A stretch of 64,000 nucleotides of DNA from URNF01 sp045634325 (GCA_045634325.1 JAZRAA010000034.1:1-64000); one strand, 5' to 3'; counted from the first letter of the stretch, positions 34,526 through 43,756 are shown. Made by a program: numbers and translations. Notes: generated by a model not told the origin, from the letters alone.

Positions 34526-35131
34526 ATGGGAGATTTCAAACAAATCATCGCCCGCAACATCATCGAATTGCGGCGGCAACAAGGCATGACACAATTGGAA
34601 CTTGCCGAAAAACTTAACTACTCCGACAAAGCGGTTTCCAAATGGGAACGCGCCGAGTCCATTCCCGACGTGGTAGTACTCAAAGCAATCGCCGACATTT
34701 TTTCGGTGCGCATCGACTATCTCATCACTGCCGAGCACGACGATTCCTCATTGGAATTGCCGCAACAAAACAAACGGCTGGCACGCAATCGTAAACTCAT
34801 CCTCGGCATGTGCATCATGCTCGTTTGGTTGATTGCCACCTTCATTTTCGTGGTGTTGCAGTCCATTTTGAATAATACCGCTCATCTGTGGACGGTGTTC
34901 ATCTACGCCGTTCCCGTAACGCTCATCGTGTGGCTCATTCTTAATTGTGTTTGGTTCAAAACCAAATACACCTTCCCCATCATTTCTGCGCTGGTGTGGT
35001 CGGTTCTGCTGTGCGTGTATTTGTCCTTGCTGGTATTTGCTTCATTCAACGCATGGTTGTTATTCTTTATCGGTGTCCCCGCTCAAATCATCGTGATTTT
35101 ATGGTCGGGTATCCGCCTTTCCCACAAATAA
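34526..35131 (+). CDS. XRE-family regulator with C-terminal membrane domain
   Basis: This 201-residue protein has an N-terminal Cro/C1-type helix-turn-helix (GMTQLELAEKLNYSDKAVSKWERAESIPDV, ~20-50) and a C-terminal half with four hydrophobic segments (~93-195). Such membrane-linked XRE proteins are common in clostridia and may sense envelope conditions. The start is ATG 34526 with AAAGGA upstream; the frame opens earlier, but that region holds the promoter. The two palindromes just before the promoter are good candidates for its own operator. It is monocistronic with a strong terminator. Confidence 0.88.
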   Translation: MGDFKQIIARNIIELRRQQGMTQLELAEKLNYSDKAVSKWERAESIPDVVVLKAIADIFSVRIDYLITAEHDDSSLELPQQNKRLARNRKLILGMCIMLVWLIATFIFVVLQSILNNTAHLWTVFIYAVPVTLIVWLILNCVWFKTKYTFPIISALVWSVLLCVYLSLLVFASFNAWLLFFIGVPAQIIVILWSGIRLSHK

Positions 35132-35155
35132 TAAAAATATTTTTCTACCGTATAG

Positions 35156-35197
35156 AAAACGGAGGGTTGTTCACAAGGAACAAACCCTCCGTTTTTT
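35156..35197. terminator. Bidirectional terminator between the regulator and the small membrane protein
   Basis: Arms around AACGGAGGG/CCCTCCGTT extended by GTTC/GAAC with one bulge, loop ACAAG, T6 on the plus exit. Confidence 0.8.
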
Positions 35198-35208
35198 ATG
35201 TAATACCA

Positions 35209-35583
35209 CTATGCTTTCTTTTTAGGGAACAATGCTTCAACAAACACAAATGCGAATAACAGAGCCGCCACAATACTGCCGGCAAATCCTTTGTAAAACA
35301 ACCAAATTGCTTCGCCCAAAAGCAATAAACTCAAGACAATTACAATACTTCTTCTTACACCGCTGCACAAATACATAAAAACATGCAAACACAACAGCAT
35401 ACCAAGGAGTATAACCAATGCATACAGAAAAATATATTTCCATTCTATTACAAATGTGTGCCGGCTATACTCCCACACATAAGTATACAACTTTTCTGCC
35501 GCAAAAGGCACCGCCAACAAAACAAAGGATAAAATCGCATATACTGCCATCTTGGGATGTATTCGTAACACCGTGTTTTTCAT
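35209..35583 (-). CDS. Small hypothetical membrane protein
   Basis: This 124-residue protein has four predicted membrane segments (about residues 12-30, 48-70, 78-95 and 98-118) and a basic C-terminal KKKA. I recognise no family. GGGAGA lies 8 bases before the ATG. It sits alone between the XRE regulator, on the opposite strand, and a metallopeptidase gene with the same orientation 37 bases upstream. It may be co-transcribed with the latter. No signal peptide distinct from the first membrane segment. Confidence 0.65.
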   Translation of the reverse strand: MKNTVLRIHPKMAVYAILSFVLLAVPFAAEKLYTYVWEYSRHTFVIEWKYIFLYALVILLGMLLCLHVFMYLCSGVRRSIVIVLSLLLLGEAIWLFYKGFAGSIVAALLFAFVFVEALFPKKKA

Positions 35584-35620
35584 ACTTTCATCTCCCTTTT
35601 CATTACATAAAACAGTAATT

Positions 35621-36133
35621 TTATTTCAACAGCTTTTCCCGCGCCTTATAATCAGGCAGGACCGCCGCTATTTCACGGTAAAATGCAGGGGAATGGTTAT
35701 GTTGACGGATGTGCGCCAGCTCATGTACCACCACATATTCGATAGCAGACTTTGGATATCGCATCAACAAATACGAAAAACACAGCCCGTTTTTACCACT
35801 GCAACTGCCAAATCGTTTTTTCGCGCTTGTAATTTTGATACTCGTCGGGGTCACGCCCATTTGTACGGCATACCGTTGTACCAGTTCAGGTAAAACTCGT
35901 GCCGCATCCGCTTTCATTTGTACTATTTCCGCCGCAGTGGGTGCAGGTGGACGGTTTTGCTGCCGTCTTTTTTGAATTTCCAAATGCTTTCGTATCCACT
36001 CTGCGCGCGATTGCACAAACCGTTCAACGTCTCTTCCCCGCATCAAACGCGGCGCACGCACCACAACTTCCAACTGCGGTGTGATTTCAAGCGCAATCGT
36101 GCGCCGGGACGAGCGTATCACCCTATATTCCAT
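35621..36133 (-). CDS. YgjP-like zinc metallopeptidase domain protein (DUF45)
   Basis: This 171-residue protein has the zinc-metallopeptidase motif VVVHELAHIRQHNHSPAFY (HExxH near residue 138, third ligand His after it), the mark of the YgjP/WLM family. The upstream block SAKKRFGSCSGKNGLCFSYLLMRYP is also family-typical. The N-terminus, MEYRVIRSSRRTIALEI, matches other members. ATG 36133 has GAGGT at suitable distance; the upstream ATG 36145 overlaps that site. Some members are fused or linked to restriction enzymes, but here it stands among housekeeping genes. Substrate unknown. Confidence 0.85.
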   Translation of the reverse strand: MEYRVIRSSRRTIALEITPQLEVVVRAPRLMRGRDVERFVQSRAEWIRKHLEIQKRRQQNRPPAPTAAEIVQMKADAARVLPELVQRYAVQMGVTPTSIKITSAKKRFGSCSGKNGLCFSYLLMRYPKSAIEYVVVHELAHIRQHNHSPAFYREIAAVLPDYKAREKLLK

Positions 36134-36151
36134 ACCATACCTCATTATAAA

Positions 36152-36180
36152 AAAATGCCGCCACAAGGCGGCATTTTCAG
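36152..36180 (-). terminator. Terminator of prs
   Basis: A perfect 11-bp stem AAAATGCCGCC/GGCGGCATTTT with a 4-base loop, followed on the minus strand by T7. Confidence 0.85.
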
Positions 36181-36184
36181 TAAT

Positions 36185-37342
36185 TTAACCGTTAGCTCTA
36201 TGTTTTGCCAGCAGTTTGTTGATTTTATCATGCGAATCCACCAACAAGCTGACCGATACGTCATGGTTCAGTGCCGCAATGAAATATGCAATGTACTTGG
36301 ATACATCCACCTCGTGGAACCATTCACGCTGTAACAGTTCGGGGGAACGATAAGTAAGGTTGGTGCCGAACACGCCGGTGACCACGCCTTCCGCAACCGC
36401 TTTATCAAAGCTGTCAAAACCCGCCGTAAAGGTGGCGTAGGTTGCATACGCAAAAATGCGGTTGGCTTTGCGTTTTTTCAGTTCATACGCAATATCCAGC
36501 ATGGATTCGCCGGAAGCAATGATGTCGTCGGCAATGAAGATATCTTTGCCTTCCACGTCGTTGCCCAAATATTCATGCGCAACAATAGGGTTACGACCAT
36601 TGACCACACGGGAATAGTCACGGCGTTTGTAGAACATACCCAGGTCAACACCGAGATTGGAAGCGTAGTACATATTACGATTCATAGCACCTTCGTCAGG
36701 GCTAACAATCATCAAATGGTCACGGTCAGCCTTCAAATCCGGCACCGCACGGAACAAGGTTTTGAGTACCTGATAGGACGGCATTACGTTATCAAAACCC
36801 ATCAGCGGGATAGCATTATGCACACGCGGATCGTGCGCATCGAAAGTAACGATATTGGAAACGCCCATTGCCTGCAATTCCTGCAACGCCACCGCGCAGT
36901 CCAGCGATTCACGATAGTTGCGGCGATGCTGTCTGCCGCCGTACAAAATCGGCATAATCACGTTGATGCGGTGTGCCTTACCGGACGTTGCCTGAATGAT
37001 ACGTTTCAAATCCTGAAAATGATCGTCAGGAGACATTGCATTTTCCTGACCATACATTTTATATTTGCAGTTATAGTTGCCCACGTCCACAAGAATGAAC
37101 AAATCATCGCCGCGGATACTGCTCTTGATGAGGCCTTTGCCGTCACCGGAAGAGAAACGCGGACATTCCGATTCCACCAAGAAAGTTTTGTCGTCTCGAC
37201 CGCATTTTTGCGCCCATTGGGTCAAATGTGCGTCGATTTTTCCACCGAGTTCTTTTGCACTGTCCAGCGCAATTAACCGCATCGGTGCGACATATTCCTC
37301 CTGATTGAAAATGTTTTCACTGTTGATATCATGATGCGCCAA
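36185..37342 (-). CDS. prs: Ribose-phosphate pyrophosphokinase (long clostridial form)
   Basis: This enzyme makes PRPP from ribose-5-phosphate and ATP. INVIMPILYGGRQHRR, FDAHDPRVHNAIPL, VSPDEGAMNR and the PRPP-binding IFIADDIIASGESMLD are present. It is the longer ~385-residue clostridial form, with insertions relative to the ~315-residue E. coli enzyme. The start is uncertain. The frame is open to 37420, but a TATAGT promoter at 37377-37382 puts transcription start near 37370. TTG 37342 with AAAAGGGGA upstream gives the ~20-residue N-terminal extension seen in relatives; ATG 37279 after CAGGAGGA is the shorter option. It is monocistronic. Confidence 0.88.
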   Translation of the reverse strand: MAHHDINSENIFNQEEYVAPMRLIALDSAKELGGKIDAHLTQWAQKCGRDDKTFLVESECPRFSSGDGKGLIKSSIRGDDLFILVDVGNYNCKYKMYGQENAMSPDDHFQDLKRIIQATSGKAHRINVIMPILYGGRQHRRNYRESLDCAVALQELQAMGVSNIVTFDAHDPRVHNAIPLMGFDNVMPSYQVLKTLFRAVPDLKADRDHLMIVSPDEGAMNRNMYYASNLGVDLGMFYKRRDYSRVVNGRNPIVAHEYLGNDVEGKDIFIADDIIASGESMLDIAYELKKRKANRIFAYATYATFTAGFDSFDKAVAEGVVTGVFGTNLTYRSPELLQREWFHEVDVSKYIAYFIAALNHDVSVSLLVDSHDKINKLLAKHRANG

Positions 37343-37376
37343 AACAACCGTCCCCTTTTCGTTTCCTGTTGGAAAT

Positions 37377-37406
37377 ACTATACCATATTTTGTATAAGTC
37401 TTGCAA
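37377..37406 (-). promoter_or_regulatory. Promoter of prs
   Basis: On the minus strand, TTGCAA (37401-37406), 18-base spacer, TATAGT (37377-37382). Confidence 0.6.
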
Positions 37407-37452
37407 GCCGTTTTCGCCAAATTACAACATTTTTTATGAAAAGGACAATTTT

Positions 37453-38709
37453 TTAAACATCCGCACCCTCAATTCCCGCCTCTTTCAACAAATGTAACAA
37501 ACGTGGGCCTACCGTCACGGTCATTTTTAAACCCTCCGGCACGTATTCTTCGTATTCCACAGCACCCTCTTTGCGACATTGCTCTGCCAATGCGCCCGCA
37601 GAAAACGGGAACAGTAATTCCACACGTTTACGATCAGGCGGCAAGGCGGCGGCAATAGCTTCGAGCAATCGATCTATCCCCACGCCATCTGCGGCGCTGA
37701 TACGCACACGTCCATCGTTCGCATCAAAGCCTCCACCCAGCAAATCGCATTTGTTGAGAACCTGCAAAGTCGGGCGGTCACCGCGACCCAAATCCTGTAA
37801 CAATTTTTCGCTGATTTCAAGATGTTCTGCGGCATCAGGAGAAGATGCATCACACAAATTGAGTACCAAGTCCGCCTGTGCCGCTTCTTCCAAAGTCGAA
37901 AGAAACGCACGCACCAAATGGTGCGGCAAACGACGAATAAATCCAACCGTATCCACCAGCAGCACCGTTCTGCCATCCGGCAATTTCAATGCACGGGTGG
38001 TGGTATCGAGGGTTGCAAACAGCATATCTTTCGCAAGCACACCCGCATCCGTCAAGCGATTGAGGAGAGTGGATTTGCCCGCGTTGGTATACCCAACAAT
38101 CGCCACCGTGCGCATACCGTCTTTTTCACGGCGGGTGCGGTGCAATTGACGTCGTTTCTCCACCTCCTGCAACTGCGCTTTGAGTGCTTCGATGCGACGG
38201 CGGATATGACGGCGGTCACTTTCCAGTTTGGTTTCGCCGGGACCTCTGGTACCGATACCACCGCCCAAACGCGACAAAGCGATACCTTGTCCCGCCAAAC
38301 GCGGTAACATATACTGCAACTGTGCCAATTCCACCTGCAATCTACCCTCAGCGGAATGTGCGCGACCCGCAAAAATATCCAGAATTAACATGGTACGGTC
38401 CACCACACGACAAGGCAAGGCATCTTCTAAATTGCGTTGTTGCGTAGCGGTCAACTCACGATTGACAATCACCAAGTCGATAGCATCGTTTCGGCAAATT
38501 TCTGCAATCTCCATCAATCTGCCGCTGCCGACGCAGGTGGCTTTATTGGGTGCTTCTCGGCGTTGCACAACCTGTCCACACACCACCGCACCCGCTGTTT
38601 GCGCCAACAGTGCGAGTTCTTCCAATGCCGTATCAACATCATATTCACCGGTATCCACCTCTACCAGCAGACAGCGTTCCGGCAATTCCCCATTCAAAAT
38701 TTCTTCCAT
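37453..38709 (-). CDS. hflX: Ribosome-associated GTPase HflX
   Basis: This 418-residue GTPase binds the large ribosomal subunit and splits stalled or hibernating ribosomes. The N-terminal domain ends in the hallmark LSRLGGGIGTRGPGETKLE. A helical linker leads to the G domain: GYTNAGKSTLLNRL (G1), DTTTR (G2), DTVGFIRRLPHHLV (G3) and NKCDL (G4). GAGGAG precedes the ATG. It lies 55 bases downstream of the DUF5662 gene and is probably co-transcribed from the promoter at 39337-39366. Confidence 0.95.
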   Translation of the reverse strand: MEEILNGELPERCLLVEVDTGEYDVDTALEELALLAQTAGAVVCGQVVQRREAPNKATCVGSGRLMEIAEICRNDAIDLVIVNRELTATQQRNLEDALPCRVVDRTMLILDIFAGRAHSAEGRLQVELAQLQYMLPRLAGQGIALSRLGGGIGTRGPGETKLESDRRHIRRRIEALKAQLQEVEKRRQLHRTRREKDGMRTVAIVGYTNAGKSTLLNRLTDAGVLAKDMLFATLDTTTRALKLPDGRTVLLVDTVGFIRRLPHHLVRAFLSTLEEAAQADLVLNLCDASSPDAAEHLEISEKLLQDLGRGDRPTLQVLNKCDLLGGGFDANDGRVRISAADGVGIDRLLEAIAAALPPDRKRVELLFPFSAGALAEQCRKEGAVEYEEYVPEGLKMTVTVGPRLLHLLKEAGIEGADV

Positions 38710-38764
38710 TATTTCTCCTCGATAAGATACTTTTCAGTTTGAGTATCCCCTCAAAACAACACGC

Positions 38765-39304
38765 TTATGATTTTCTGCGACGGCACATATTACGCAAATA
38801 CGCAAACGTCACTTTTTCTCCCTGCTCTGCGAGTAATCGCAAAATGTATTCCAATTTTTCGCTCGTCTCGGGATGGATACTGCGTGTGGGTTTGCCACGC
38901 AAAAAATAAGCGAGCGGTTTGGTGTCATCATACTGCTCTTTCATGTAAATTTTACTGGCGGCGATACGGTCGCACACCATTTCCACAATATAAATATCCG
39001 GCATGGGCACAGGGCGTGCGCATTTTTCCACAGGGTCATAGTCGTTCCAGTATTCAAAATGGTGTTTGTTGCGCCCTTTGTGGTGCATCCACGCTTTAGA
39101 ATACCCATACAACTCCCGTTCACGTTCATTGGGACTGCGGGTACCGTCGGTATATAACCGTGCGCCAACGCAAAACTCCGACGGGCTGTATTTAGATAAA
39201 TCGTGCAACAAACCACGCCACAAAATACCCGCACGTGCGCAGTTGCGGATAACCAAATGACGGTGCGCCGTAACGGTTTTAAAGTGACCCAAAAGATTTG
39301 CCAT
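38765..39304 (-). CDS. DUF5662 family protein
   Basis: This 179-residue soluble protein matches the DUF5662 pattern: an N-terminal His-rich helix region (HFKTVTAHRHLVIRNCARAG), GLLHDLSKYSPSEF, then HHKGRNKHHFEYW. The His-Asp arrangement suggests a metal site like that of HD-domain hydrolases, but no activity is established to my knowledge. GAGGAG precedes the ATG. It shares a divergent promoter region with glnN and is followed by hflX. Confidence 0.82.
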   Translation of the reverse strand: MANLLGHFKTVTAHRHLVIRNCARAGILWRGLLHDLSKYSPSEFCVGARLYTDGTRSPNERERELYGYSKAWMHHKGRNKHHFEYWNDYDPVEKCARPVPMPDIYIVEMVCDRIAASKIYMKEQYDDTKPLAYFLRGKPTRSIHPETSEKLEYILRLLAEQGEKVTFAYLRNMCRRRKS

Positions 39305-39336
39305 GTGCGCTCCTCACTTTCCTGTACTTACATCTC

Positions 39337-39366
39337 ATTATAACACCGCTGTCAACATCTTGACAA
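39337..39366 (-). promoter_or_regulatory. Promoter of the DUF5662-hflX operon
   Basis: On the minus strand, TTGTCA (39361-39366), 18-base spacer, TATAAT (39337-39342). Its -35 lies on top of the -35 of the glnN promoter. Confidence 0.55.
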
Positions 39367-39388
39367 ACCGCACCTTTTCTTATATTAT
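39360..39388 (+). promoter_or_regulatory. Promoter of glnN
   Basis: TTGACA (39360-39365), 17-base spacer, TATTAT (39383-39388), 56 bases before the start codon. Confidence 0.7.
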
Positions 39389-39444
39389 ATTGTAAATAAA
39401 AGGCGAGAAACAGCGGAAAACCGCCTGGTAAAGGAGAAATGCAC

Positions 39445-41535
39445 ATGCAGACAGTACCGGAAATATTCGGCACCATGGTTTTTAACGATACCGTTATGAA
39501 AGAACGGTTGCCGGCAGAAACCTATCAGGCGCTGCACCGCACCATTGAATTGGGTAAACACCTTGACCCTGACATCGCCGACGTTGTCGCCGCTGCCATG
39601 AAAGATTGGGCGGTGGAAAAAGGGGCGACCCACTATACGCACTGGTTCCAACCCCTCACCGGTGTTACCGCCGAAAAACACGACAGCTTCATCTCCCCCA
39701 AAAAAGACGGCGTCATTATGGAATTTTCCGGCAAAGAACTGGTGAAGGGCGAATCGGATGCCTCTTCTTTCCCATCGGGCGGCTTGCGTGCTACTTTCGA
39801 AGCACGTGGCTACACCGCATGGGACCCCTCGTCCTACGCTTTTATCAAAGACGGTTCTTTGTGTATTCCCACCGCGTTTTGCTCTTTCGGCGGCGAAGCG
39901 CTGGATAAGAAAACCCCGTTACTGCGTTCCATGGAAGCACTCAGCAAACAAGCAAAACGTCTGTTTAAATTGTTCGGTCACGACGATTTCAACATCGTGC
40001 GTACCACCGTGGGTGCAGAACAGGAATATTTTTTGGTGCCCGAAGAGTTGTTTGATAAACGGCAAGATTTGATTGTGACCAGCCGCACCTTGTTCGGTGC
40101 TATGCCGCCCAAGGGACAGGAACTGGAAGACCATTATTTCGGTGCTATCAAAACCCGTGTTTCCGCATACATGCACGACCTGGATAACGAGTTGTGGAAA
40201 CTGGGCATCTTGTCCAAAACCAAACACAACGAAGGTGCACCCGCGCAACACGAGTTAGCACCCATTTTCACCACCGCCAACATTGCGTGCGACCACAATC
40301 AGCTGACCATGGAAATCATGAAAAAGGTCGCACAAAAGCACGGCTTGGTGTGCCTGTTGCACGAGAAACCGTTTGCCGGTGTCAACGGCAGCGGCAAACA
40401 CGTCAACTGGTCCATTTCTACCGACACCGGTTTCAATTTGCTGGAACCCGGCAAAACGCCGTATGAAAACGCACAGTTCTTATTGTTCTTGTGTGCAGTC
40501 ATCCGCGCGGCAGACCTGTATCAAGACGTATTGCGCATCTCGGTTGCTGGTGCCGGCAATGACCATCGTTTGGGCGCAAACGAAGCACCGCCCGCAGTCA
40601 TCTCCATGTTCCTCGGCGATGAACTGACTGCGATTTTGGAAGCGATTGAAAAAGGCGAAGCGTACGATGCAAAAGAACAGACCTTGATGAAAATCGGCGT
40701 ACATATTTTACCGCGTTTCCCCAAGGACAACACCGACCGCAACCGTACCTCTCCCCTCGCTTTCACGGGTAATAAATTCGAATTCCGTATGACCGGTTCT
40801 TCCCAGTCGATTGCCGATGCAACCACCGCGCTTAACACCGCCGTGGCAGAATCGCTCGACCATTTTGCAACCGAACTCGAAACCGCAGAAGATTTCAACA
40901 CCACTGTGCACAACCTCATTGTGCGTGTGTTTAGAGACCACAAGCGCATCATCTTTAACGGTAACGGCTATGATAATGCGTGGGTAGAAGAAGCAAAAAA
41001 GCGCGGACTTTTGAATTTGCGGTCTACCCCCGAATGCTTGCCGTATCTGGTGAAAGAAAACAGCATCAACCTGTTTGAGAAATACAATGTTTTCACCCGC
41101 AAAGAATTACAGTCTCGCTATGAAATTCTGCTCGAAAACTACTGCAAATTGTTAAACATCGAAGCGAAAACCATGGTGGATATGGCAAGAAAAGAAATCC
41201 TGCCCGCCGCTGAAAGCTATCAGTTGGAATTGTGCAACACCGCTCTGCGAAAAGCGGAATTGTTAAACGGCAGTTATTGCAGAAGCGAAAAAGACCTCAT
41301 AAAACGGTTATCCGCTGCCGCTGAGCAAGTGTATGTGCAAACCAACGCTCTGCAAGAGGCGATTTGTACGTGTCGCGATATTCAATCCATGCAAGAAAGA
41401 GCTGATTTCTGCCATGATACGATGCTGACGATTATGCAACTGCTTCGCACAAGTGCAGATGAGCTGGAAGCGGCTACCGCCAAAAAATACTGGCCGTATC
41501 CCACCTACAACGATTTGTTGTTTGCTATCAAATAA
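39445..41535 (+). CDS. glnN: Glutamine synthetase type III
   Basis: This ~697-residue GSIII makes glutamine from glutamate, ammonia and ATP. VFGTMVFND-like EIFGTMVFND at the start, FSGKELVKGESDASSFPSGGLRATFEARGYTAWDPSS, the catalytic-core VGAEQEYFLV, and VNGSGKHVNWSI identify the long type III form rather than GlnA. SVAGAGNDHRLGANEAPPAVIS is another GSIII block. ATG 39445 lies eight bases after AAGGAG; ATG 39439 is closer but less well spaced. It is monocistronic, with a sigma-A promoter whose -35 is shared with the divergent operon, so the two may be co-regulated or compete. Confidence 0.95.
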   Translation: MQTVPEIFGTMVFNDTVMKERLPAETYQALHRTIELGKHLDPDIADVVAAAMKDWAVEKGATHYTHWFQPLTGVTAEKHDSFISPKKDGVIMEFSGKELVKGESDASSFPSGGLRATFEARGYTAWDPSSYAFIKDGSLCIPTAFCSFGGEALDKKTPLLRSMEALSKQAKRLFKLFGHDDFNIVRTTVGAEQEYFLVPEELFDKRQDLIVTSRTLFGAMPPKGQELEDHYFGAIKTRVSAYMHDLDNELWKLGILSKTKHNEGAPAQHELAPIFTTANIACDHNQLTMEIMKKVAQKHGLVCLLHEKPFAGVNGSGKHVNWSISTDTGFNLLEPGKTPYENAQFLLFLCAVIRAADLYQDVLRISVAGAGNDHRLGANEAPPAVISMFLGDELTAILEAIEKGEAYDAKEQTLMKIGVHILPRFPKDNTDRNRTSPLAFTGNKFEFRMTGSSQSIADATTALNTAVAESLDHFATELETAEDFNTTVHNLIVRVFRDHKRIIFNGNGYDNAWVEEAKKRGLLNLRSTPECLPYLVKENSINLFEKYNVFTRKELQSRYEILLENYCKLLNIEAKTMVDMARKEILPAAESYQLELCNTALRKAELLNGSYCRSEKDLIKRLSAAAEQVYVQTNALQEAICTCRDIQSMQERADFCHDTMLTIMQLLRTSADELEAATAKKYWPYPTYNDLLFAIK

Positions 41536-41546
41536 ACACCATATGC

Positions 41547-41583
41547 AAAAAGACCGGAAGGCAAAAGCCTTCCGGTCTTTTCT
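41547..41583. terminator. Bidirectional terminator between glnN and the oxidoreductase gene
   Basis: Stem AAAGACCGGAAGGC/GCCTTCCGGTCTTT with loop AAAA and T/A runs on both sides. Confidence 0.85.
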
Positions 41584-41608
41584 TGTAACATGAATCAGTC
41601 AAATAACA

Positions 41609-42616
41609 TTAGAACGGCAAAATTTCGCCATTGTTGTCCGCACTCTTGATGAGCGTTTCCACCAATTTAACAGACCGTGCTGCGCTTTCGGGTTGATTCT
41701 TGACGTTCTCATATTCGCCGTTGATAACATCCACCAAATATTCGATTTCAGCAGAATAGCCGTCAACCGTAGAAATTTCAGGTGTGAACACCTCTGCACC
41801 ACGGGGGTACACGGTCACTTTGCCACCTGCCGCTACGACGGTCGCCTTCTCCAGCGAAACCATATAGTCAGCCTGGAACGGCACGTTTTCGAGCGACCAG
41901 TCACCAATAGCCAGCACGGAGAAACCGTCATAATACAAAGTGGAATGTGCTACGTCATAACCGGCAGTATACACCTTGGCGCCGCTGCAAGAAACTGCTT
42001 TGGGTTCGCCGAATGCAAAACGGACAAAGTCCAAATCGTGAATGTGCAAATCGGTCAATGCACCACCGGACAATTCTGCATTCATGAACCAGTTCTGCCA
42101 ACCCCACATCGGAGGAGGAGACAAACGTCTGAACACTGCAGAGAGCGGTTTGCCGTATGTGCCGGCATCCAACAGGTCTTTCAAATAAGCATATTCAGGG
42201 AAGAAACGCACACATTGACCAATCATCAACTGTTTGCCCACTTTTTTTGCCACATCAATCATGTTTTGGCACTTATCGGACGAGAGCGACATCGGTTTTT
42301 CACACATCACGTGATAGCCCTTTTCCAATACATGCACCGTGATTTCTTCATGCAGATAGGTCGGCACGCAAATGTCCACCAAATCGGGATTTTCTTTTTC
42401 CAACATTTCGTCCATGTCGGTGTAGGTATTGATATTCGCAGCAGCATTATCGTCGCCGCCACCGATGTTAATATGCACGCCACCCGCAAAACGAGCCGGG
42501 TCAACATCGCAAGCTGCAACAATTTTCGCCTTACCCTTTTCTTCCAAATACTTGTAGGCTGCCATGTGCACGCTCTGTGCAATACCGCCAAAGCCGATGA
42601 TACATACTTTTTTCAT
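41609..42616 (-). CDS. Gfo/Idh/MocA family oxidoreductase
   Basis: This 335-residue NAD(P)-dependent sugar or inositol dehydrogenase family member has an N-terminal Rossmann fold starting KVCIIGFGGIAQSVHMAAY. The conserved Lys is in HVMCEKPMSLS (~96), and GGALTDLHIHDLDFVRFAFG carries the catalytic His/Asp region. GGAGG precedes the ATG. The AraC-type regulator gene lies upstream on the same strand. An AACAATTGTGCA site, found also in front of the regulator gene, lies 107 bases upstream of this start. The substrate is probably a sugar or cyclitol; unproven. Confidence 0.88.
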   Translation of the reverse strand: MKKVCIIGFGGIAQSVHMAAYKYLEEKGKAKIVAACDVDPARFAGGVHINIGGGDDNAAANINTYTDMDEMLEKENPDLVDICVPTYLHEEITVHVLEKGYHVMCEKPMSLSSDKCQNMIDVAKKVGKQLMIGQCVRFFPEYAYLKDLLDAGTYGKPLSAVFRRLSPPPMWGWQNWFMNAELSGGALTDLHIHDLDFVRFAFGEPKAVSCSGAKVYTAGYDVAHSTLYYDGFSVLAIGDWSLENVPFQADYMVSLEKATVVAAGGKVTVYPRGAEVFTPEISTVDGYSAEIEYLVDVINGEYENVKNQPESAARSVKLVETLIKSADNNGEILPF

Positions 42617-42722
42617 TCAAATATTCCTCCCTTGTGTTTCAAAAGAATCACCGTTGCGAACACGCAACAGCATCCTCTAATTTTGCTAGCTTAAATATAC
42701 CATAAAACTGTTTTATTTAAAA

Positions 42723-42734
42723 TGCACAATTGTT
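42723..42734 (-). promoter_or_regulatory. Candidate AraC-regulator site upstream of the oxidoreductase gene
   Basis: AACAATTGTGCA on the minus strand. The identical 12-mer occurs at 43781-43792, and ACATTTGTGCA, with one change, at 43889-43899. Confidence 0.45.
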
Positions 42735-42808
42735 CACAAAGGCCTCCTACGCACCGCAAAAGCATACATTTTCACAGTCTTTTTTGCATTTTTGTTCGCA
42801 AGCATATT

Positions 42809-42841
42809 AAAAGAGAACCACCTTTTCGGCGGTTCTCTTTT
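42809..42841 (-). terminator. Terminator of the AraC-family gene
   Basis: Arms AAAAGAGAACC and GGTTCTCTTTT plus CC/GG after one mismatch, loop TTTTC. Confidence 0.75.
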
Positions 42842-42844
42842 GGT

Positions 42845-43756
42845 TTATTTTTTAGCTGCGGCGTCTGCATGAAATGCGCTTTTATATTGCATGGGAGAAA
42901 TTTGCGTGACCTGCTTGAAAATTCTACTGAAATAATACAAACTGGAAAAACCCAACTCCTCAGCAATTTGCGTCAAAGACAATTCGTCTTCTCGAATCAA
43001 GTCTTTGGCGTGTTCGCACTTGAGATAATTGAAAAAATCAATAATGGTATAGCCTGTATCTGCTTTAAAAGTGGTGCTCAAATATGTTTTACCGAAATTG
43101 AACACTTGGCACAACTCGTCGATCGTAATTTTTCTATGTATATTTTGCATCATATAACTGCGGATTTCTTTAGTTATGTCGCTACTTGCCAAACTATTTT
43201 CATTTGATTTGGACAAAATATTTTCGCAAATGGGATGCCCATCACCCGAATGCATAACCGTGAGCAGCAACTCTTCGATATAGTTTTTCACCAACTGGTC
43301 ACTGCCCGGCATAACGTCTCTGCGACGCACGATGCGAGATTCCGAAATTTCCAAATTCGGCATATAGAAAGAACGGCGGAATTGGATAATGATTTTTGCA
43401 AGAATATCGTATTCGCGCTCACCGACATGCACTTTTAAATTTTCAAAAAAGCGCATAGCCGCCGATTTGCAAACAAAAGAAATCACAACGATATTAAACG
43501 CATGCTCACCATCGCCAAAAACCTGATGTTCTACACCGGGCTTGTAGAAAAACATGTCGTTTTCCTGCAATTCCAACATCTTTCCGTCGACGGATGTCAT
43601 CATCGTACCTTTATCAACAAAAACCAGTTCCCAAAAATCATGGCTTTCCGATGTCGAAACGTGCGCTTTGCCGAATTCATAATAATACAAAGTCACAATA
43701 TCCGAAACCTCTAACAAAGACCGCAAAGAATGTTTGTCATATTCTTTATGTGCCAT
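42845..43756 (-). CDS. AraC family transcriptional regulator
   Basis: This 303-residue regulator has an N-terminal cupin-like sensing domain (FWELVFVDKGTMMTSVDGKMLELQENDMFFYKPGVEHQV, ~40-85) and a C-terminal double helix-turn-helix (ITIDELCQVFNFGKTYLSTTFKADTGYTIIDFFN and SLTQIAEELGFSSLYYFSRIFKQVTQISPMQYK). GGAGGGG precedes the ATG. Its promoter is at 43881-43909. Candidate binding sites lie in that promoter, in its leader and upstream of the next gene, which suggests autoregulation and control of the adjacent Gfo/Idh enzyme in response to a sugar. Confidence 0.9.
   Translation of the reverse strand: MAHKEYDKHSLRSLLEVSDIVTLYYYEFGKAHVSTSESHDFWELVFVDKGTMMTSVDGKMLELQENDMFFYKPGVEHQVFGDGEHAFNIVVISFVCKSAAMRFFENLKVHVGEREYDILAKIIIQFRRSFYMPNLEISESRIVRRRDVMPGSDQLVKNYIEELLLTVMHSGDGHPICENILSKSNENSLASSDITKEIRSYMMQNIHRKITIDELCQVFNFGKTYLSTTFKADTGYTIIDFFNYLKCEHAKDLIREDELSLTQIAEELGFSSLYYFSRIFKQVTQISPMQYKSAFHADAAAKK

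Noticed and set aside
37571..38149. 192-codon open frame antisense to hflX
   Set aside because: Fully inside hflX, which has intact G1-G4 motifs; no independent evidence for expression.
41693..42694. 333-codon open frame antisense to the Gfo/Idh oxidoreductase gene
   Set aside because: It is a shadow frame rich in His, Phe and Cys. The minus-strand gene has clear family motifs and a ribosome site.
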